Notes: generated from the letters alone by a model not told the origin. A stretch of 64,000 nt of DNA from Terriglobia bacterium (GCA_020073445.1 JAIQFE010000004.1:152523-216522), one strand, 5' to 3'; numbered from the stretch's first letter, positions 47,673 through 55,565 are shown. Program-made: numbers and translations.

Positions 47673-49178
47673 TTATCGTTCCCGGCCCTGTCCTCCCCAC
47701 CTTCTCTCGTTCTCGGCGATCCGGGCCGCTTCCTCGCGCGCCCTATCCGCCTCTTTCCCGGCAAATTCCTTCTGTTTGTCCGCCTGTCTGCCCTCCGCTT
47801 TTTGTTTGGGATCCAGGATGGGCACGAGGATATTCAGCGCGCCTCCAATCATGTCGAGGGTGGCGCCGACCTGCCGCTCTGCGACGCGGCTCAACCGTCC
47901 GGGAATGTCTCGTTCCTTACGGACCGAGGACGGCTTACGGTGATCGTGACCTCGCGACTGTCGCTGCTGGCTGCGCTCCTTAGCGATGATCTCAGGCCGC
48001 ATTTCCATGAACTCGACGGTTTTGGTGAGCGTGGGAACACTGGTCTGGTCGAGAGGCTTCATGTACTCGTTGATAGTTTTGAAAGTCTTCGCTCCCGTGG
48101 TCTCCGGCGTGAGCCGGAAGATCCGCGAACCCTCATCCACGAAGACGTATTCCCCCTCGTAGAGCTTGGGCGAATAACGCCCGGCTTCCTTCGCCGTGGC
48201 ATGGTCTTTGATGCTCTGCGCGGCCTCGTCCTTGCTGACCCTGGCCAGCAAGTACCCCTGATCCCGAAGCGCCTTTCGAAACTCGGCCGGATCAGCTTTC
48301 TTCCCCCACTCATCCCTGATCAATTGCTTGCCATGCTGCCATGGGTTTTCACGCACGCGCGGCTTCGTGCGTGCATCGTTGCGCTCCTGGGTCTCCTCAT
48401 TGATGGCCCTGACGCGCGTCTGAACTCCGTCTCTTTCCATGGCAGTGACTTTAGGTCCTTCATGACGCTGAGGCTCGCGATCAAGCTTGGTTGCCCAGTC
48501 GAAATCCCCTCGCTGAATGGCCTCCTCGCGCTGCCGGTCAAGGGTCATATGCCCAACTCTCCAGCGGTCGGCCTCAGTCTGCAGTTCAGGCTGATTCTGC
48601 TCCCGCGCGGCACGTTCCAGAGCTCTCGCGCCATGATGCGCCCACTTCTCCCGCAGACGCTCAACATCGGCTGGGGTTAGGGTGGGCAACTTGTTGTTTT
48701 CGAACCCGTCTGCTGCTATGGGACGGAGGGACCATAGCATGTGGCAGTGATAATTTCTTTCGTCGCTTTGCTCCGAAGGAGCATGAAAAGCGACGTTAAC
48801 TGCGCGTCCGGTTCCCCTCGTTAAATGTTCCCGGATGAAGTCCGTTACCCACCTCTTGTTCTGCTCCAGAGTCAGCTCATGGGGCAGATTCCCGATGGCG
48901 TCTTGGCACTCCAGCGCATCCCACCGTTTCTCCGCCTTGGACGCTTCGTTCCAGAACCGTTCAGGGTCATTTACCCATGCCGGCGCGTTGCGCTTGGGGT
49001 CCACAAACATCGTTGCCCAGAGCAGCTCTTCATCGTGTTTCTTACTGTAGTCTGCGGTGATTTTTCCGGTTCGCTCGTCGCGATACTTCTCGCGGTTGAT
49101 ATAGGCTGCCTTGGAGACACACCCCGAAGAATTCTTCCTTCCACTTGGCCAGTGAATTTCGAAACGAAACTGGGCCAT
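47673..49178 (-). CDS. MobA/MobL-family relaxase
   Basis: 501 residues. The N-terminal relaxase domain has SKAAYINREKYRDERTGKITADYS (probable catalytic Tyr26), ALECQDAIGNLPHELTLEQN, VNVAFHAPS (His132) and RNYHCHML (His144, His146), the metal site of the MOBQ class. The C-terminal half is helical and charged. Such enzymes nick an origin of transfer and lead the DNA to a recipient. It is unusual inside a prophage. A coupling protein is encoded 7 kb away. An AlpA-like gene lies 11 bp upstream. Confidence 0.85.
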   Translation of the reverse strand: MAQFRFEIHWPSGRKNSSGCVSKAAYINREKYRDERTGKITADYSKKHDEELLWATMFVDPKRNAPAWVNDPERFWNEASKAEKRWDALECQDAIGNLPHELTLEQNKRWVTDFIREHLTRGTGRAVNVAFHAPSEQSDERNYHCHMLWSLRPIAADGFENNKLPTLTPADVERLREKWAHHGARALERAAREQNQPELQTEADRWRVGHMTLDRQREEAIQRGDFDWATKLDREPQRHEGPKVTAMERDGVQTRVRAINEETQERNDARTKPRVRENPWQHGKQLIRDEWGKKADPAEFRKALRDQGYLLARVSKDEAAQSIKDHATAKEAGRYSPKLYEGEYVFVDEGSRIFRLTPETTGAKTFKTINEYMKPLDQTSVPTLTKTVEFMEMRPEIIAKERSQQRQSRGHDHRKPSSVRKERDIPGRLSRVAERQVGATLDMIGGALNILVPILDPKQKAEGRQADKQKEFAGKEADRAREEAARIAENERRWGGQGRER

Positions 49179-49188
49179 CTACTACCTC

Positions 49189-49446
49189 CTATGATCTAGA
49201 ACGTCCCCATAAGGCCCGGACGCAGGACACGGCCACCTTATGTTGCTTTTCCTGTTCGCTGAGAAGCTCAGGTCGCTGAGCCTCGTAGGATTCTATGTCG
49301 CGAAGTCGCCAGAGATTGCCTCGGTTTCGTGGCCGTTTCACCACAGGTTGCGGAAATTCAGGATCACGCTTGCGCAGCTTCCGGACACCCTCACGCGTGT
49401 AAACCCAGCGCTCCAAGATGTCGGGTAGGGTGATGCGTTCTTCCAT
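49189..49446 (-). CDS. AlpA-like small HTH regulator
   Basis: 85 residues from ATG 49446: EERITLPDILERWVYTREGVRKLRKRDPEFPQPVVKRPRNRGNLWRLRDIESYE. The helix-turn plus winged FPQPV and LWRLRDIESY pattern is that of AlpA/excisionase-type regulators. An earlier in-frame start at 49542 would be longer but has no support. It ends 11 bp before the relaxase and may regulate it. Confidence 0.65.
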   Translation of the reverse strand: MEERITLPDILERWVYTREGVRKLRKRDPEFPQPVVKRPRNRGNLWRLRDIESYEAQRPELLSEQEKQHKVAVSCVRALWGRSRS

Positions 49447-49568
49447 CGGATCGTCCTGAATTAACCATGCCGGATGGCAGGAGGATTGACACTGCAGAAA
49501 CAATGGCTTACAAGATTCGACCGTGTTGGCCTCTGCCAACACATTAACTGCGCTTTTACCTCCGCACT

Positions 49569-50156
49569 ATGTTTGTGGAAGACCTTGATCTTGTTCATAG
49601 AAACGATATCGAATTCGATGTCTTCGATTACCACTGCCTTGATTTGCTGGGTGAACGGTTCGGTGCTTTCACAGTTGTTCACCAGACCATAGACACCACT
49701 GGAGCGGCCTACAGCCTCCGTTGCTCTTGCGGCGTATCGCTCCTCCAGTCAATAGAAAACCTCCATGAACAACGGCTTTGGCGATGCGAGTTTTGCGAAA
49801 GGAATGCCGAATTCGCACTCCAGAAGGCGCTTAGAAGGAGCCTGAAAAAGCTTCGAGTGGGAAGGGTTCGGATACTGGGCATACTGCGCGGTGCGATACA
49901 GCGATGCCACAATCCCGACTGCGATGCCTACGGAAACTATGGCGCTCGGGGAATAGAAGTTTGCGAAGAATGGCGTCAGGACCCGTATAGCTTTTACCTC
50001 TGGTCCTTGGGAAATGGATACGAGGATCACCTCACGCTGGACAGAAGAGATAATTATTCCGGTTACGAACCGACCAACTGCCGGTGGATTACGAATGCTG
50101 AGAACCAAAGGAATAGACGTGTTCATCAAGACCGCCGCGGAGGTACGCCTGCTTAG
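49569..50156 (+). CDS. HNH-type homing-endonuclease-like protein
   Basis: 195 residues. CSCGVSLLQSIENLHEQRLWRCEFC gives four zinc cysteines. The second half (RILGILRGAIQRCHNPDCDAYGNYGARGIEVCEEWRQDPYSFYLWSLGNGYEDHLTLDRRDNYSGYEPTNCRWITNAENQRNRRV) is the AP2/HNH-like pattern of phage freestanding homing endonucleases (NPxCxxYxxYGxRGI, LDRRDNxxGYEPxNCRW). It interrupts two minus-strand operons. It may be a selfish gene between relaxase and small-gene clusters. Confidence 0.7.
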   Translation: MFVEDLDLVHRNDIEFDVFDYHCLDLLGERFGAFTVVHQTIDTTGAAYSLRCSCGVSLLQSIENLHEQRLWRCEFCERNAEFALQKALRRSLKKLRVGRVRILGILRGAIQRCHNPDCDAYGNYGARGIEVCEEWRQDPYSFYLWSLGNGYEDHLTLDRRDNYSGYEPTNCRWITNAENQRNRRVHQDRRGGTPA

Positions 50157-50211
50157 ATGACTCCGGGACCTCCGCCGAAGTTGCAGCCGTGGGCAAAACC
50201 CTCGCTGGCAT

Positions 50212-50490
50212 TCACGGATGCGGCGCCAGCGCTTTTAGTCGGACTGGCCTGATTGGTACGGGGTCGGCTTCGAACACGCTGGGCGGTCCCTGTAAGCAGA
50301 AAGTCCGGCCGTCTATGGTGACTTTCTCGCCATGAAGGAATCCATTTCGGTCGTCAGGTTCTCCTCCGCTGAAGTGCTTCGGATCAACCAAACGGTACGC
50401 CTCAAGCTCGGCAGCGCCGGTGCTGTCTATCGCGATTGTTGTGAAAGCGAAAAGACTATTGCCCCATTCGAATGGCGGACCTAAGAGCAT
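50212..50490 (-). CDS. hypothetical small protein, end of the small-gene operon
   Basis: 92 residues from ATG 50490, overlapping the upstream gene by ten bases (earlier in-frame starts up to 50592 exist). FEWGNSLFAFTTIAIDSTGAAELEAYRLVDPKHF is followed by KVTIDGRTFCLQGPPSVFE. It is beta-rich and unrecognised. Confidence 0.5.
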   Translation of the reverse strand: MLLGPPFEWGNSLFAFTTIAIDSTGAAELEAYRLVDPKHFSGGEPDDRNGFLHGEKVTIDGRTFCLQGPPSVFEADPVPIRPVRLKALAPHP

Positions 50491-50660
50491 TCCAGCAACG
50501 CCTCCCGCATTCGCTCCAGGGCTCTCCTGACGCCCTTCCAATCCCTGAAGCCAATGGCTATCTCCAGCTCTGGAATCGCCTCCCTGAGGCACTGGCGAAG
50601 GGTGATGGCTGCTACAACGTCCTTGACGATCAGGGCTCGGCGTTCGGGTGTTTCGGTCAT
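50481..50660 (-). CDS. hypothetical small helical protein
   Basis: 59 residues from ATG 50660, overlapping the upstream stop (ATGA). ERRALIVKDVVAAITLRQCLREAIPELEIAIGFRDWKGVRRALERMREALL is all helical with regular hydrophobic spacing. It is unrecognised. Confidence 0.55.
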   Translation of the reverse strand: MTETPERRALIVKDVVAAITLRQCLREAIPELEIAIGFRDWKGVRRALERMREALLECS

Positions 50661-50983
50661 GGCAGTAAGTCGAAAAGCGTCGGCTCGGTTGGCTCTGCGT
50701 TTTGGGCAGAAAGGCTCTTCAATATTCGTGCCGCCAGCGTTTCCAAATGGTCTGAATAGTACACAGCACAGTACTCCCGTGACGCCCCAATCATGGCGCA
50801 GGTCTCGTCCCAGCGTTTGCCGTTCCAAACGAAAAACTCATGATTGCCGCCATCGCGTTCGAAAGCTTGCCGAGGAGTTTCCGCGCCGGTCTCAAGCGCG
50901 TAAGCCAGATAGTATGGGTTCCACTCTTCTCCGGCAAGTTCTTCCAGCCTTTGGCCGGGTGATTTATGAGGGCTCTTGCTCAT
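50657..50983 (-). CDS. hypothetical small protein
   Basis: 108 residues: SPGQRLEELAGEEWNPYYLAYALETGAETPRQAFERDGGNHEFFVWNGKRWDE, then YYSDHLETLAARILKSL, ending TLFDLLP. It is common in phages as a conserved gene of unknown function. It overlaps both neighbours by four bases. Confidence 0.6.
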   Translation of the reverse strand: MSKSPHKSPGQRLEELAGEEWNPYYLAYALETGAETPRQAFERDGGNHEFFVWNGKRWDETCAMIGASREYCAVYYSDHLETLAARILKSLSAQNAEPTEPTLFDLLP

Positions 50984-51150
50984 CTGACCACCAGCGACAG
51001 CAGAAAAGCTCCCACAACACCACCGCAGAAACCGACCGCAATGCCCATGGCAAAGCCGTGCTCCCAGATGTAACTGAATATTTGAAAAGCGTCCTCAGCG
51101 TTATCGATCATCGCGTCGAGTTCTTTCTCGTTTGGCATTAGGACTTTCAT
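50980..51150 (-). CDS. 56-residue membrane protein
   Basis: Found by its ribosome site (AAGGAG) and start at 51150. It has an acidic helix (NEKELDAMIDNAEDAFQIFSYIWEHG) and one transmembrane helix (AMGIAVGFCGGVVGAFLLSLVV). The stop overlaps the next start. The role is unknown. Confidence 0.55.
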   Translation of the reverse strand: MKVLMPNEKELDAMIDNAEDAFQIFSYIWEHGFAMGIAVGFCGGVVGAFLLSLVVR

Positions 51151-51169
51151 TCGGTGCTCCTTGGTTAAT

Positions 51170-51194
51170 GCGGTTCAAGCTCGTCTTGAACCGC
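51170..51194. repeat. perfect 10-bp inverted repeat in a 210-bp gene-free gap
   Basis: GCGGTTCAAG (51170-51179) and CTTGAACCGC (51185-51194) with a 5-base centre lie in the only sizeable gap (51151-51360) of an otherwise gapless minus-strand gene run. A GCTGC-GGTA-GCAGC hairpin (51344-51357) lies at the other end. There is no T-run, so it could be an operator or a transfer origin arm rather than a terminator. Confidence 0.45.
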
Positions 51195-51360
51195 TGCCAA
51201 GCGGCGAGCGCGGGAGGCAAGCGGAAAGGGACTTCTCGGGAGACCGTCAAAAGCAACGGCGTCTTCGCGTCAGCGAAACGGCGTCTGTCTTTTTACGGCG
51301 GAAGGCCCCTTGTAGCGCGCCAGGGCGGCAGCCCTTAGCAACTGCTGCGGTAGCAGCGCG

Positions 51361-51687
51361 TCAGGCTTCCTCGACACTCTCGACGTAACTTTCATCAGCA
51401 TTGCCAGAAGAGGAATAGGACCAATCGAGATTGTCGTGGTCCATTTGGTTGGCGAGAGCTTCGGCCTCCTCTTGCGAGTATGCCTCGATGATCTCTGTGG
51501 CCCTCTCTTCAGTCGTTGCCGTGCGGTAAAACCTGACCTTGTATTCTTTCTTTTCGGTTCCGGCAGGGAGGCCAAAAGTCGGCTCGAACTTCCTCAGAAT
51601 GTTGGATGCGGTTGGAACACCAGACTCCATCGCTTTGCGGAATTCATCAGGTGGAACCCTGCCAAACGACGGATGCTTGTCGCTCAT
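51361..51687 (-). CDS. hypothetical protein
   Basis: 108 residues: GRVPPDEFRKAMESGVPTASNILRKFEP, then EYKVRFYRTATTEERATEIIEAYSQEEAEALANQMDHDNLDWSY with an acidic tail. The middle resembles beta-alpha units of phage proteins related to plasmid DUF domains. It overlaps the upstream stop by four bases. Confidence 0.55.
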   Translation of the reverse strand: MSDKHPSFGRVPPDEFRKAMESGVPTASNILRKFEPTFGLPAGTEKKEYKVRFYRTATTEERATEIIEAYSQEEAEALANQMDHDNLDWSYSSSGNADESYVESVEEA

Positions 51688-52037
51688 GGCTGCTTTTTCT
51701 CCGCGAAATCAATCGACGGATTGAACCAATCGTCTTTGATGATGTGGCCGATAGCGTGAACTTTGCTCCAACTCGACTTCGCTCGAATTGTGCGGCCTGC
51801 TAGCAATTTCCATTCATCCACTCCTGCGATTTCCATTACGCGAAAGATGAAATGCCCGGCGTACCCAAGGTTGGGTTTATGGTGCAGCCAAGAGCGCGGC
51901 AGATAAAGCGCATAGCCGCCGAAACCCTGACCAGATCCTCCGTAGTCGAGTGTGATGTATGAGGTGAGGAGGCCGCGTTCAGAAGTGGTGAGCGATGCAC
52001 TTTCGATCACAGCGTTCTTAATCTCGACTTCGTCCAT
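51684..52037 (-). CDS. hypothetical phage protein
   Basis: 117 residues. IKNAVIESASLTTSERGLLTSYITLDYGGSGQGFGGYALYLPRSWLHH and FIFRVMEIAGVDEWKLLAGRTIRAKSSWSKVHAIGHIIKDDWFNP are recognisable as a conserved phage family of unknown function (the GGSGQGFGGYALY block is widespread). Its start is 14 bp after the upstream gene. Confidence 0.65.
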   Translation of the reverse strand: MDEVEIKNAVIESASLTTSERGLLTSYITLDYGGSGQGFGGYALYLPRSWLHHKPNLGYAGHFIFRVMEIAGVDEWKLLAGRTIRAKSSWSKVHAIGHIIKDDWFNPSIDFAEKKQP

Positions 52038-52051
52038 CTCGCTCTCCGTGG

Positions 52052-52582
52052 TTAGGGTCCAAATAAACTGAGCTGCTCGACTTCGGGCTGTGCCGCTGGC
52101 CGATCCGGAATACCTAAACGCTTCTCCAGTAGCGCGATCATCCGCTCCGCCTTGCGCTTATTGGATTCGGTCTCGACGGGCCAATCGCGGATGCGCTGGT
52201 ATTCAGTGATCAGGCGCACAACTCCGGCATCAATCGCCTCCTGTTTGTCCATGTAGGCGACCCGGTTCCATAGAGAGGGGCCACTCATTCCACCGGAAGT
52301 CGCGCTGTGATAATCGACCCCTACGGCGTGCCAACCTTTGCGCGACGTCGCTATGCGAACTGTCGCGTGCCATTGCCGTTCCTTGCCCAGCCTGAACTCT
52401 ACGGTTTCATCGTCATTGAACGCGCCGTTCTCGTTACAGTCGCCGCCGCCCCAGAGTTGAAGAAGCGCCCGGTGCGCTCCTTCGGAGCGATGGGAATCGG
52501 GATAACGCCGCTGGATCTGTCGGATGATGCGCGACAGGTCGATGGCGCTCCCTCTCTCACCAATTTCGACCGGGTCGCCCAT
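52052..52582 (-). CDS. hypothetical protein with C-terminal beta-clamp-binding motif
   Basis: 176 residues from ATG 52582. AIDLSRIIRQIQRRYPDSHRSEGAHRALLQLWGGGD is followed by RLGKERQWHATVRIATSRKGWHAVGVDYHS and a helical region. The last residues EVEQLSLFGP contain QLSLF, which matches the bacterial sliding-clamp-binding consensus. It may attach to the replication clamp. The motif is short, so this could be chance. Confidence 0.6.
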   Translation of the reverse strand: MGDPVEIGERGSAIDLSRIIRQIQRRYPDSHRSEGAHRALLQLWGGGDCNENGAFNDDETVEFRLGKERQWHATVRIATSRKGWHAVGVDYHSATSGGMSGPSLWNRVAYMDKQEAIDAGVVRLITEYQRIRDWPVETESNKRKAERMIALLEKRLGIPDRPAAQPEVEQLSLFGP

Positions 52583-52589
52583 CCGCCCC

Positions 52590-52754
52590 TCACTGCGGTG
52601 GGTAGGTTGGATTAACGGCATCCTGCAATTCGGTGACCCCCCAGATTGCCAAGACCACGACAAGGGCCAACAGGAAGCCGATGACAAACAGCTCTTTCAA
52701 GCTAAGTTCCGCAGGTGTTGGGCTGTGGGAGTTTAATCGGAAAAGCCAGTTCAT
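52590..52754 (-). CDS. 54-residue membrane protein
   Basis: The ATG at 52754 overlaps the stop of the upstream gene (ATGA). It has one transmembrane helix (LFVIGFLLALVVVLAIWGV) after SPTPAELSLKE and a short polar tail. The role is unknown. Confidence 0.6.
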   Translation of the reverse strand: MNWLFRLNSHSPTPAELSLKELFVIGFLLALVVVLAIWGVTELQDAVNPTYPPQ

Positions 52755-53089
52755 GCATCACCTCGGGCCTTGGCGATTGCTATGCGGGCGGCTTTGATCG
52801 TTTCATCGTCTTCCGAAATGTACAATTTCAGTTCAGCAGAGCTAGTCATATCCGCGACCAGATTTTCCAAGGCTTCCAGCAACTCCGCATGGCTGTTGAC
52901 GGCGCGGACGATCAGGGCGGCGTTGGCCTCGCAGACTGCGTCCGGCTGCTTTTCTGAAGGACCACCGGCAGCAAGTCCGAAGACCAATTCGCCGTTGGCT
53001 CCGGTAATCTGGCTGAATCCCATTGAGGGCGGCTCGATGAGCCACGGCGTTGGCGTATGCACGGGAGGGCTTTTGTTTTGGTCGGTCAT
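52751..53089 (-). CDS. hypothetical phage protein (HTPTPW family)
   Basis: 112 residues. HTPTPWLIEP, SQITGANGELVFGLAAG, AVCEANAALIVRAVNSHAELLEALENLVADM and a helical C-terminus form the small conserved phage protein seen in many siphoviruses and myoviruses. Its role is unknown. It overlaps both neighbours by four bases. Confidence 0.72.
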   Translation of the reverse strand: MTDQNKSPPVHTPTPWLIEPPSMGFSQITGANGELVFGLAAGGPSEKQPDAVCEANAALIVRAVNSHAELLEALENLVADMTSSAELKLYISEDDETIKAARIAIAKARGDA

Positions 53090-53334
53090 GGCAACCTCCG
53101 ATTACATGAAGGGCAAACCTTAGGTTCTCGGCAGTTCTCCCATATAATCACGTCGGGACCGTTGCCCTTCCTCGGACGATAGCCGCAATCGGTGATGCAA
53201 TCGCACGGCTTCGTTTCGTCATAGCTTGCCAAGCCACAATTCACGCATCTGAATAGTGTCGGGTCGTCTTCCAGCATCCTGTCACTCTCAATCTTTCGCA
53301 TCGTTTCATCATTGCTGTGCGCTAGTTTGCTCAT
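53086..53334 (-). CDS. small zinc-binding protein
   Basis: 82 residues with eight cysteines: CVNCGLASYDETKPCDCITDC, and CREPKVCPSCNRRL at the end. The arrangement suggests a zinc ribbon or two. Such genes are common in phage early regions; the role is unknown. Confidence 0.6.
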   Translation of the reverse strand: MSKLAHSNDETMRKIESDRMLEDDPTLFRCVNCGLASYDETKPCDCITDCGYRPRKGNGPDVIIWENCREPKVCPSCNRRLP

Positions 53335-53504
53335 GAGTCCTCCAATTCGGGGTCAAGCTTGCCATCTTCGGTCAGGTGTTTCTCGGCGCAAGTCCCGCAG
53401 ACAAACTCGTAAACTTTGGTGGAATTGACCTTGGGAACGTCCCATGCTCCATCCCCGTCAGTATCGGCAAAGTCTCCGCAATAGCTGCATGGTAAGTAGC
53501 TCAT
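53331..53504 (-). CDS. small zinc-binding protein
   Basis: 57 residues from ATG 53504. CSYCGDFADTDGDG then FVCGTCAEKHL gives a four-Cys zinc site. It overlaps the upstream stop (ATGA). Longer in-frame starts exist but lie inside the upstream gene. Confidence 0.6.
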   Translation of the reverse strand: MSYLPCSYCGDFADTDGDGAWDVPKVNSTKVYEFVCGTCAEKHLTEDGKLDPELEDS

Positions 53505-53734
53505 ACTGCCTCGCTGGGTTTCGATGGCTGCGGATGCCAGAGTGTCGGCGGCGCATCCTTTGTAAATCCTGACCATCGATCCTGCTCTGGAAGGTAGCGA
53601 GAAAGTGTTGGTTCCATGCCGGGCTTCCAGACAAAAACCCACTGAGGAACATGCGCTTCCCGCGTGCTGTCCTTGCCAGACTTGATCGTCTTGGTCATGC
53701 CCTTCGGGGCTGTTCCGATTTCCTGCCAGCTCAT
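53501..53734 (-). CDS. hypothetical DUF551-like small protein
   Basis: 77 residues: SWQEIGTAPKGMTK, then EAHVPQWVFVWKPGMEPTLSRYLPEQDRWSGFTKDAPPTLWHPQPSKP. The W..I..AP and TLWHPQP pattern resembles DUF551-type phage proteins, as does the gene at 24749. The function is unknown. Confidence 0.6.
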   Translation of the reverse strand: MSWQEIGTAPKGMTKTIKSGKDSTREAHVPQWVFVWKPGMEPTLSRYLPEQDRWSGFTKDAPPTLWHPQPSKPSEAV

Positions 53735-53889
53735 GCTCCAACTCCGTATTGGCTATTGTCTTGGACGTACTGCTCCCGGTATGCGCTGAGAATGTCGAGT
53801 GCATCGGCAACTTCCGTGGCCTTGGTGTCTTGAAAAACAATCGTCAGGACTTCCATCGCCAAGTCGAGTTTCTTGAGTACGTCGCTCAT
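53731..53889 (-). CDS. 52-residue helical protein
   Basis: It starts at ATG 53889, coupled to the upstream stop. The sequence is nearly all helix (DVLKKLDLAMEVLTIVFQD, EVADALDILSAYREQYVQ). It is unrecognised. Confidence 0.55.
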   Translation of the reverse strand: MSDVLKKLDLAMEVLTIVFQDTKATEVADALDILSAYREQYVQDNSQYGVGA

Positions 53890-54068
53890 ATCGTTTCTCT
53901 CCGTTTCTGAATATCCGCCAGCTCTGCATCGGCTAGGGACTGGATTTCTAGGAAGGCTCTCGCAAACGTGCTTGCAGCGTATTGATCTTCTATAGCCATG
54001 CGCGCCCATGCCGCACTGCACCACGCCTTGGCGGCGATGTTCATCAAGGTTTGCTCGGTGGTGGTCAT
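53886..54068 (-). CDS. 60-residue helical protein
   Basis: TTTEQTLMNIAAKAWCSAAWARMAIEDQYAASTFARAFLEIQSLADAELADIQKRRE is a Trp- and Ala-rich helical peptide. It is coupled to both neighbours by ATGA overlaps. It is unrecognised. Confidence 0.55.
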   Translation of the reverse strand: MTTTEQTLMNIAAKAWCSAAWARMAIEDQYAASTFARAFLEIQSLADAELADIQKRRETI

Positions 54069-54415
54069 GGCGCGTTCTCCAATCCCATTGCGATCTTGTC
54101 CAAATCTTCTGAGACGCGCCGCACACGCTTCGCAACGTCTTTGATCTTGACCGGGCAGTCCTCAAGGCGGCGGAGATTGATGGAATTGCATAGGGCACAA
54201 ATGCCAACCGGGCCGTGCGGTGGCGCAGTCAAAATGATCTCGACCGCATCTTTCAATAGACCGGGCACACGCCGCGCCGCATCTTCCATGCTGACGCAAT
54301 AAACGATGCAGCCATTGCAGACTTCTTGCTCGCATTTCCCATCGGCATGACGGACCGAAAGCCTAACCGAATTCGCTACCGTGTGATTGTGTTCTTTAGT
54401 TCCGGTCGCCATCAT
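54065..54415 (-). CDS. hypothetical zinc-binding protein
   Basis: 116 residues (a second ATG at 54412). CEQEVCNGCIVYC and CALCNSINL give several cysteines; the rest is helical (AKRVRRVSEDLDKIAMGL). It overlaps the upstream gene by about 20 bases. The function is unknown. Confidence 0.55.
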   Translation of the reverse strand: MMATGTKEHNHTVANSVRLSVRHADGKCEQEVCNGCIVYCVSMEDAARRVPGLLKDAVEIILTAPPHGPVGICALCNSINLRRLEDCPVKIKDVAKRVRRVSEDLDKIAMGLENAP

Positions 54416-54602
54416 CGCTCCTCATCTTTTCGTAAAGCGCATCGGCTGCGCGTTCATCTTCCTCGGCTGTCAGCTCGACGCCCTTCGGTTCGTACACTTC
54501 GACGGTTTCAAGCTCGCCATCTTCAAACTTTCCTGTGACGATAATCTCGATATCGCCGTGATCGCTCTCGCGGTAGATTTTAGCTTCGTATTCGCGGGAC
54601 AT
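54396..54602 (-). CDS. hypothetical small protein
   Basis: 68 residues with a GGAG ribosome site: SREYEAKIYRESDHGDIEIIVTGKFEDGELETVEVYEPKGVELTAEEDERAADALYEKM. It has an acidic beta-alpha layout and resembles small phage proteins of unknown role. It lies just after the pentapeptide gene. Confidence 0.6.
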   Translation of the reverse strand: MSREYEAKIYRESDHGDIEIIVTGKFEDGELETVEVYEPKGVELTAEEDERAADALYEKMRSDDGDRN

Positions 54603-54611
54603 TGGAGGCTC

Positions 54612-55565
54612 CTATGCTGCTTTGCGGATGTGGTCGCGCATCATTATGGCTTCGTCCAGCCATTCGAGTGCGATTTTGGCGGCTTGGTTCGTTTCTGGCG
54701 TGTCGCCCGGCTTGATTTGCATGAACCATTGCTCGCGGGGACTGCTGGCATCCGCCACATAGCAGATGCCATTTATCTGGATATCGCTGCCATCATAATC
54801 GTCTTCAAGATCGTCCTTGTAGTACGCTTTTGCCAGAGTCCCTGCCAAGCAAGCACAGTCGCCGGAGTAGGTTGAACCATCAATCTTCCCGGCGACGATT
54901 GTTGACCGCAGGGCTTCCAGTTCATTAGGCAGCTTCAAAACTTCGGCGATGAAGTCTTGCTTGAATTGCGCGAGATTCGCGCCACGGAGGTACGCGTCAC
55001 TGAGGTCCGCGCCACTGAGGTCCGCGTCACTGAGGTCCGCGCCACTGAGGTCCGCGTCACTGAGGTTCGCGCCACTGAGGTCCGCGCCACTGAGGTCCGC
55101 GCCACGGAGGTACGCGCCACTGAGGTCCGCGTCACTGAGGTCCGCGCCACTGAGGTTCGCGTCACTGAGGTTCGCGCCACGGAGGTACGCGTCACTGAGG
55201 TTCGCGTCACTGAGGTTCGCGCCACGGAGGTACGCGTCACTGAGGTTCGCGTCACTGAGGTTCGCGTCACTGAGGTCCGCGCCACTGAGGTCCGCGTCAC
55301 TGAGGTCCGCGCCACGGAGGTTCGCGCCACTGAGGTCCGCGCCACGGAGGTACGCGCCACTGAGGTCCGCGTCACTGAGGTCCGCGCCACGGAGGTTCGC
55401 GTCACTGAGGTTCGCGCCACTGAGGTACGCGCCACTGAGGTCCGCGCCATTCTTTACCGCCAACTCCAACGCGAGTTTGCACTGAAGGATTTCCTCGGTA
55501 CCGTCCGGGATTTCTTGGGTGTAGATGACCTCGGCGGTGAAGCGGGATTTGAATTCGAATCTCAT
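54612..55565 (-). CDS. pentapeptide-repeat protein
   Basis: 317 residues from ATG 55565 (GGAGG upstream). The N-terminal part ([36 protein letters not shown]) is a small domain. Then 32 consecutive pentapeptides of the A(D/N/Y)L(S/R)(D/G) type run from ADLSG to ANLAQ. The C-terminal part ([30 protein letters not shown]..., [10 protein letters not shown]) is a separate domain found in phage proteins. Pentapeptide repeats fold as right-handed beta helices that can mimic DNA, for example against gyrase or restriction enzymes. It is first in the minus-strand small-gene operon; its function is an open inference. Confidence 0.82.
   Translation of the reverse strand: MRFEFKSRFTAEVIYTQEIPDGTEEILQCKLALELAVKNGADLSGAYLSGANLSDANLRGADLSDADLSGAYLRGADLSGANLRGADLSDADLSGADLSDANLSDANLSDAYLRGANLSDANLSDAYLRGANLSDANLSGADLSDADLSGAYLRGADLSGADLSGANLSDADLSGADLSDADLSGADLSDAYLRGANLAQFKQDFIAEVLKLPNELEALRSTIVAGKIDGSTYSGDCACLAGTLAKAYYKDDLEDDYDGSDIQINGICYVADASSPREQWFMQIKPGDTPETNQAAKIALEWLDEAIMMRDHIRKAA
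54975..55450. repeat. tandem array of about 32 near-identical 15-bp units
   Basis: The unit is roughly cactgaggtycgcgc on the plus strand, with changes limited to a few positions that switch Asp/Asn/Tyr, Ser/Arg and Asp/Gly in the pentapeptides. The high DNA identity keeps long frames open on both strands, which are artefacts. The array encodes the pentapeptide region of the gene at 54612. Confidence 0.9.

Noticed and set aside
50157..50252. A 31-residue plus-strand frame right after the HNH gene
   Set aside because: It starts on the base after the HNH stop, which is attractive, but it overlaps the minus-strand gene at 50212 and has low-complexity Pro/Ala composition.
54975..55450. CRISPR array or diversity-generating target
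   Set aside because: The units are contiguous 15-bp repeats without spacers, and no reverse transcriptase or cas gene is in the window.
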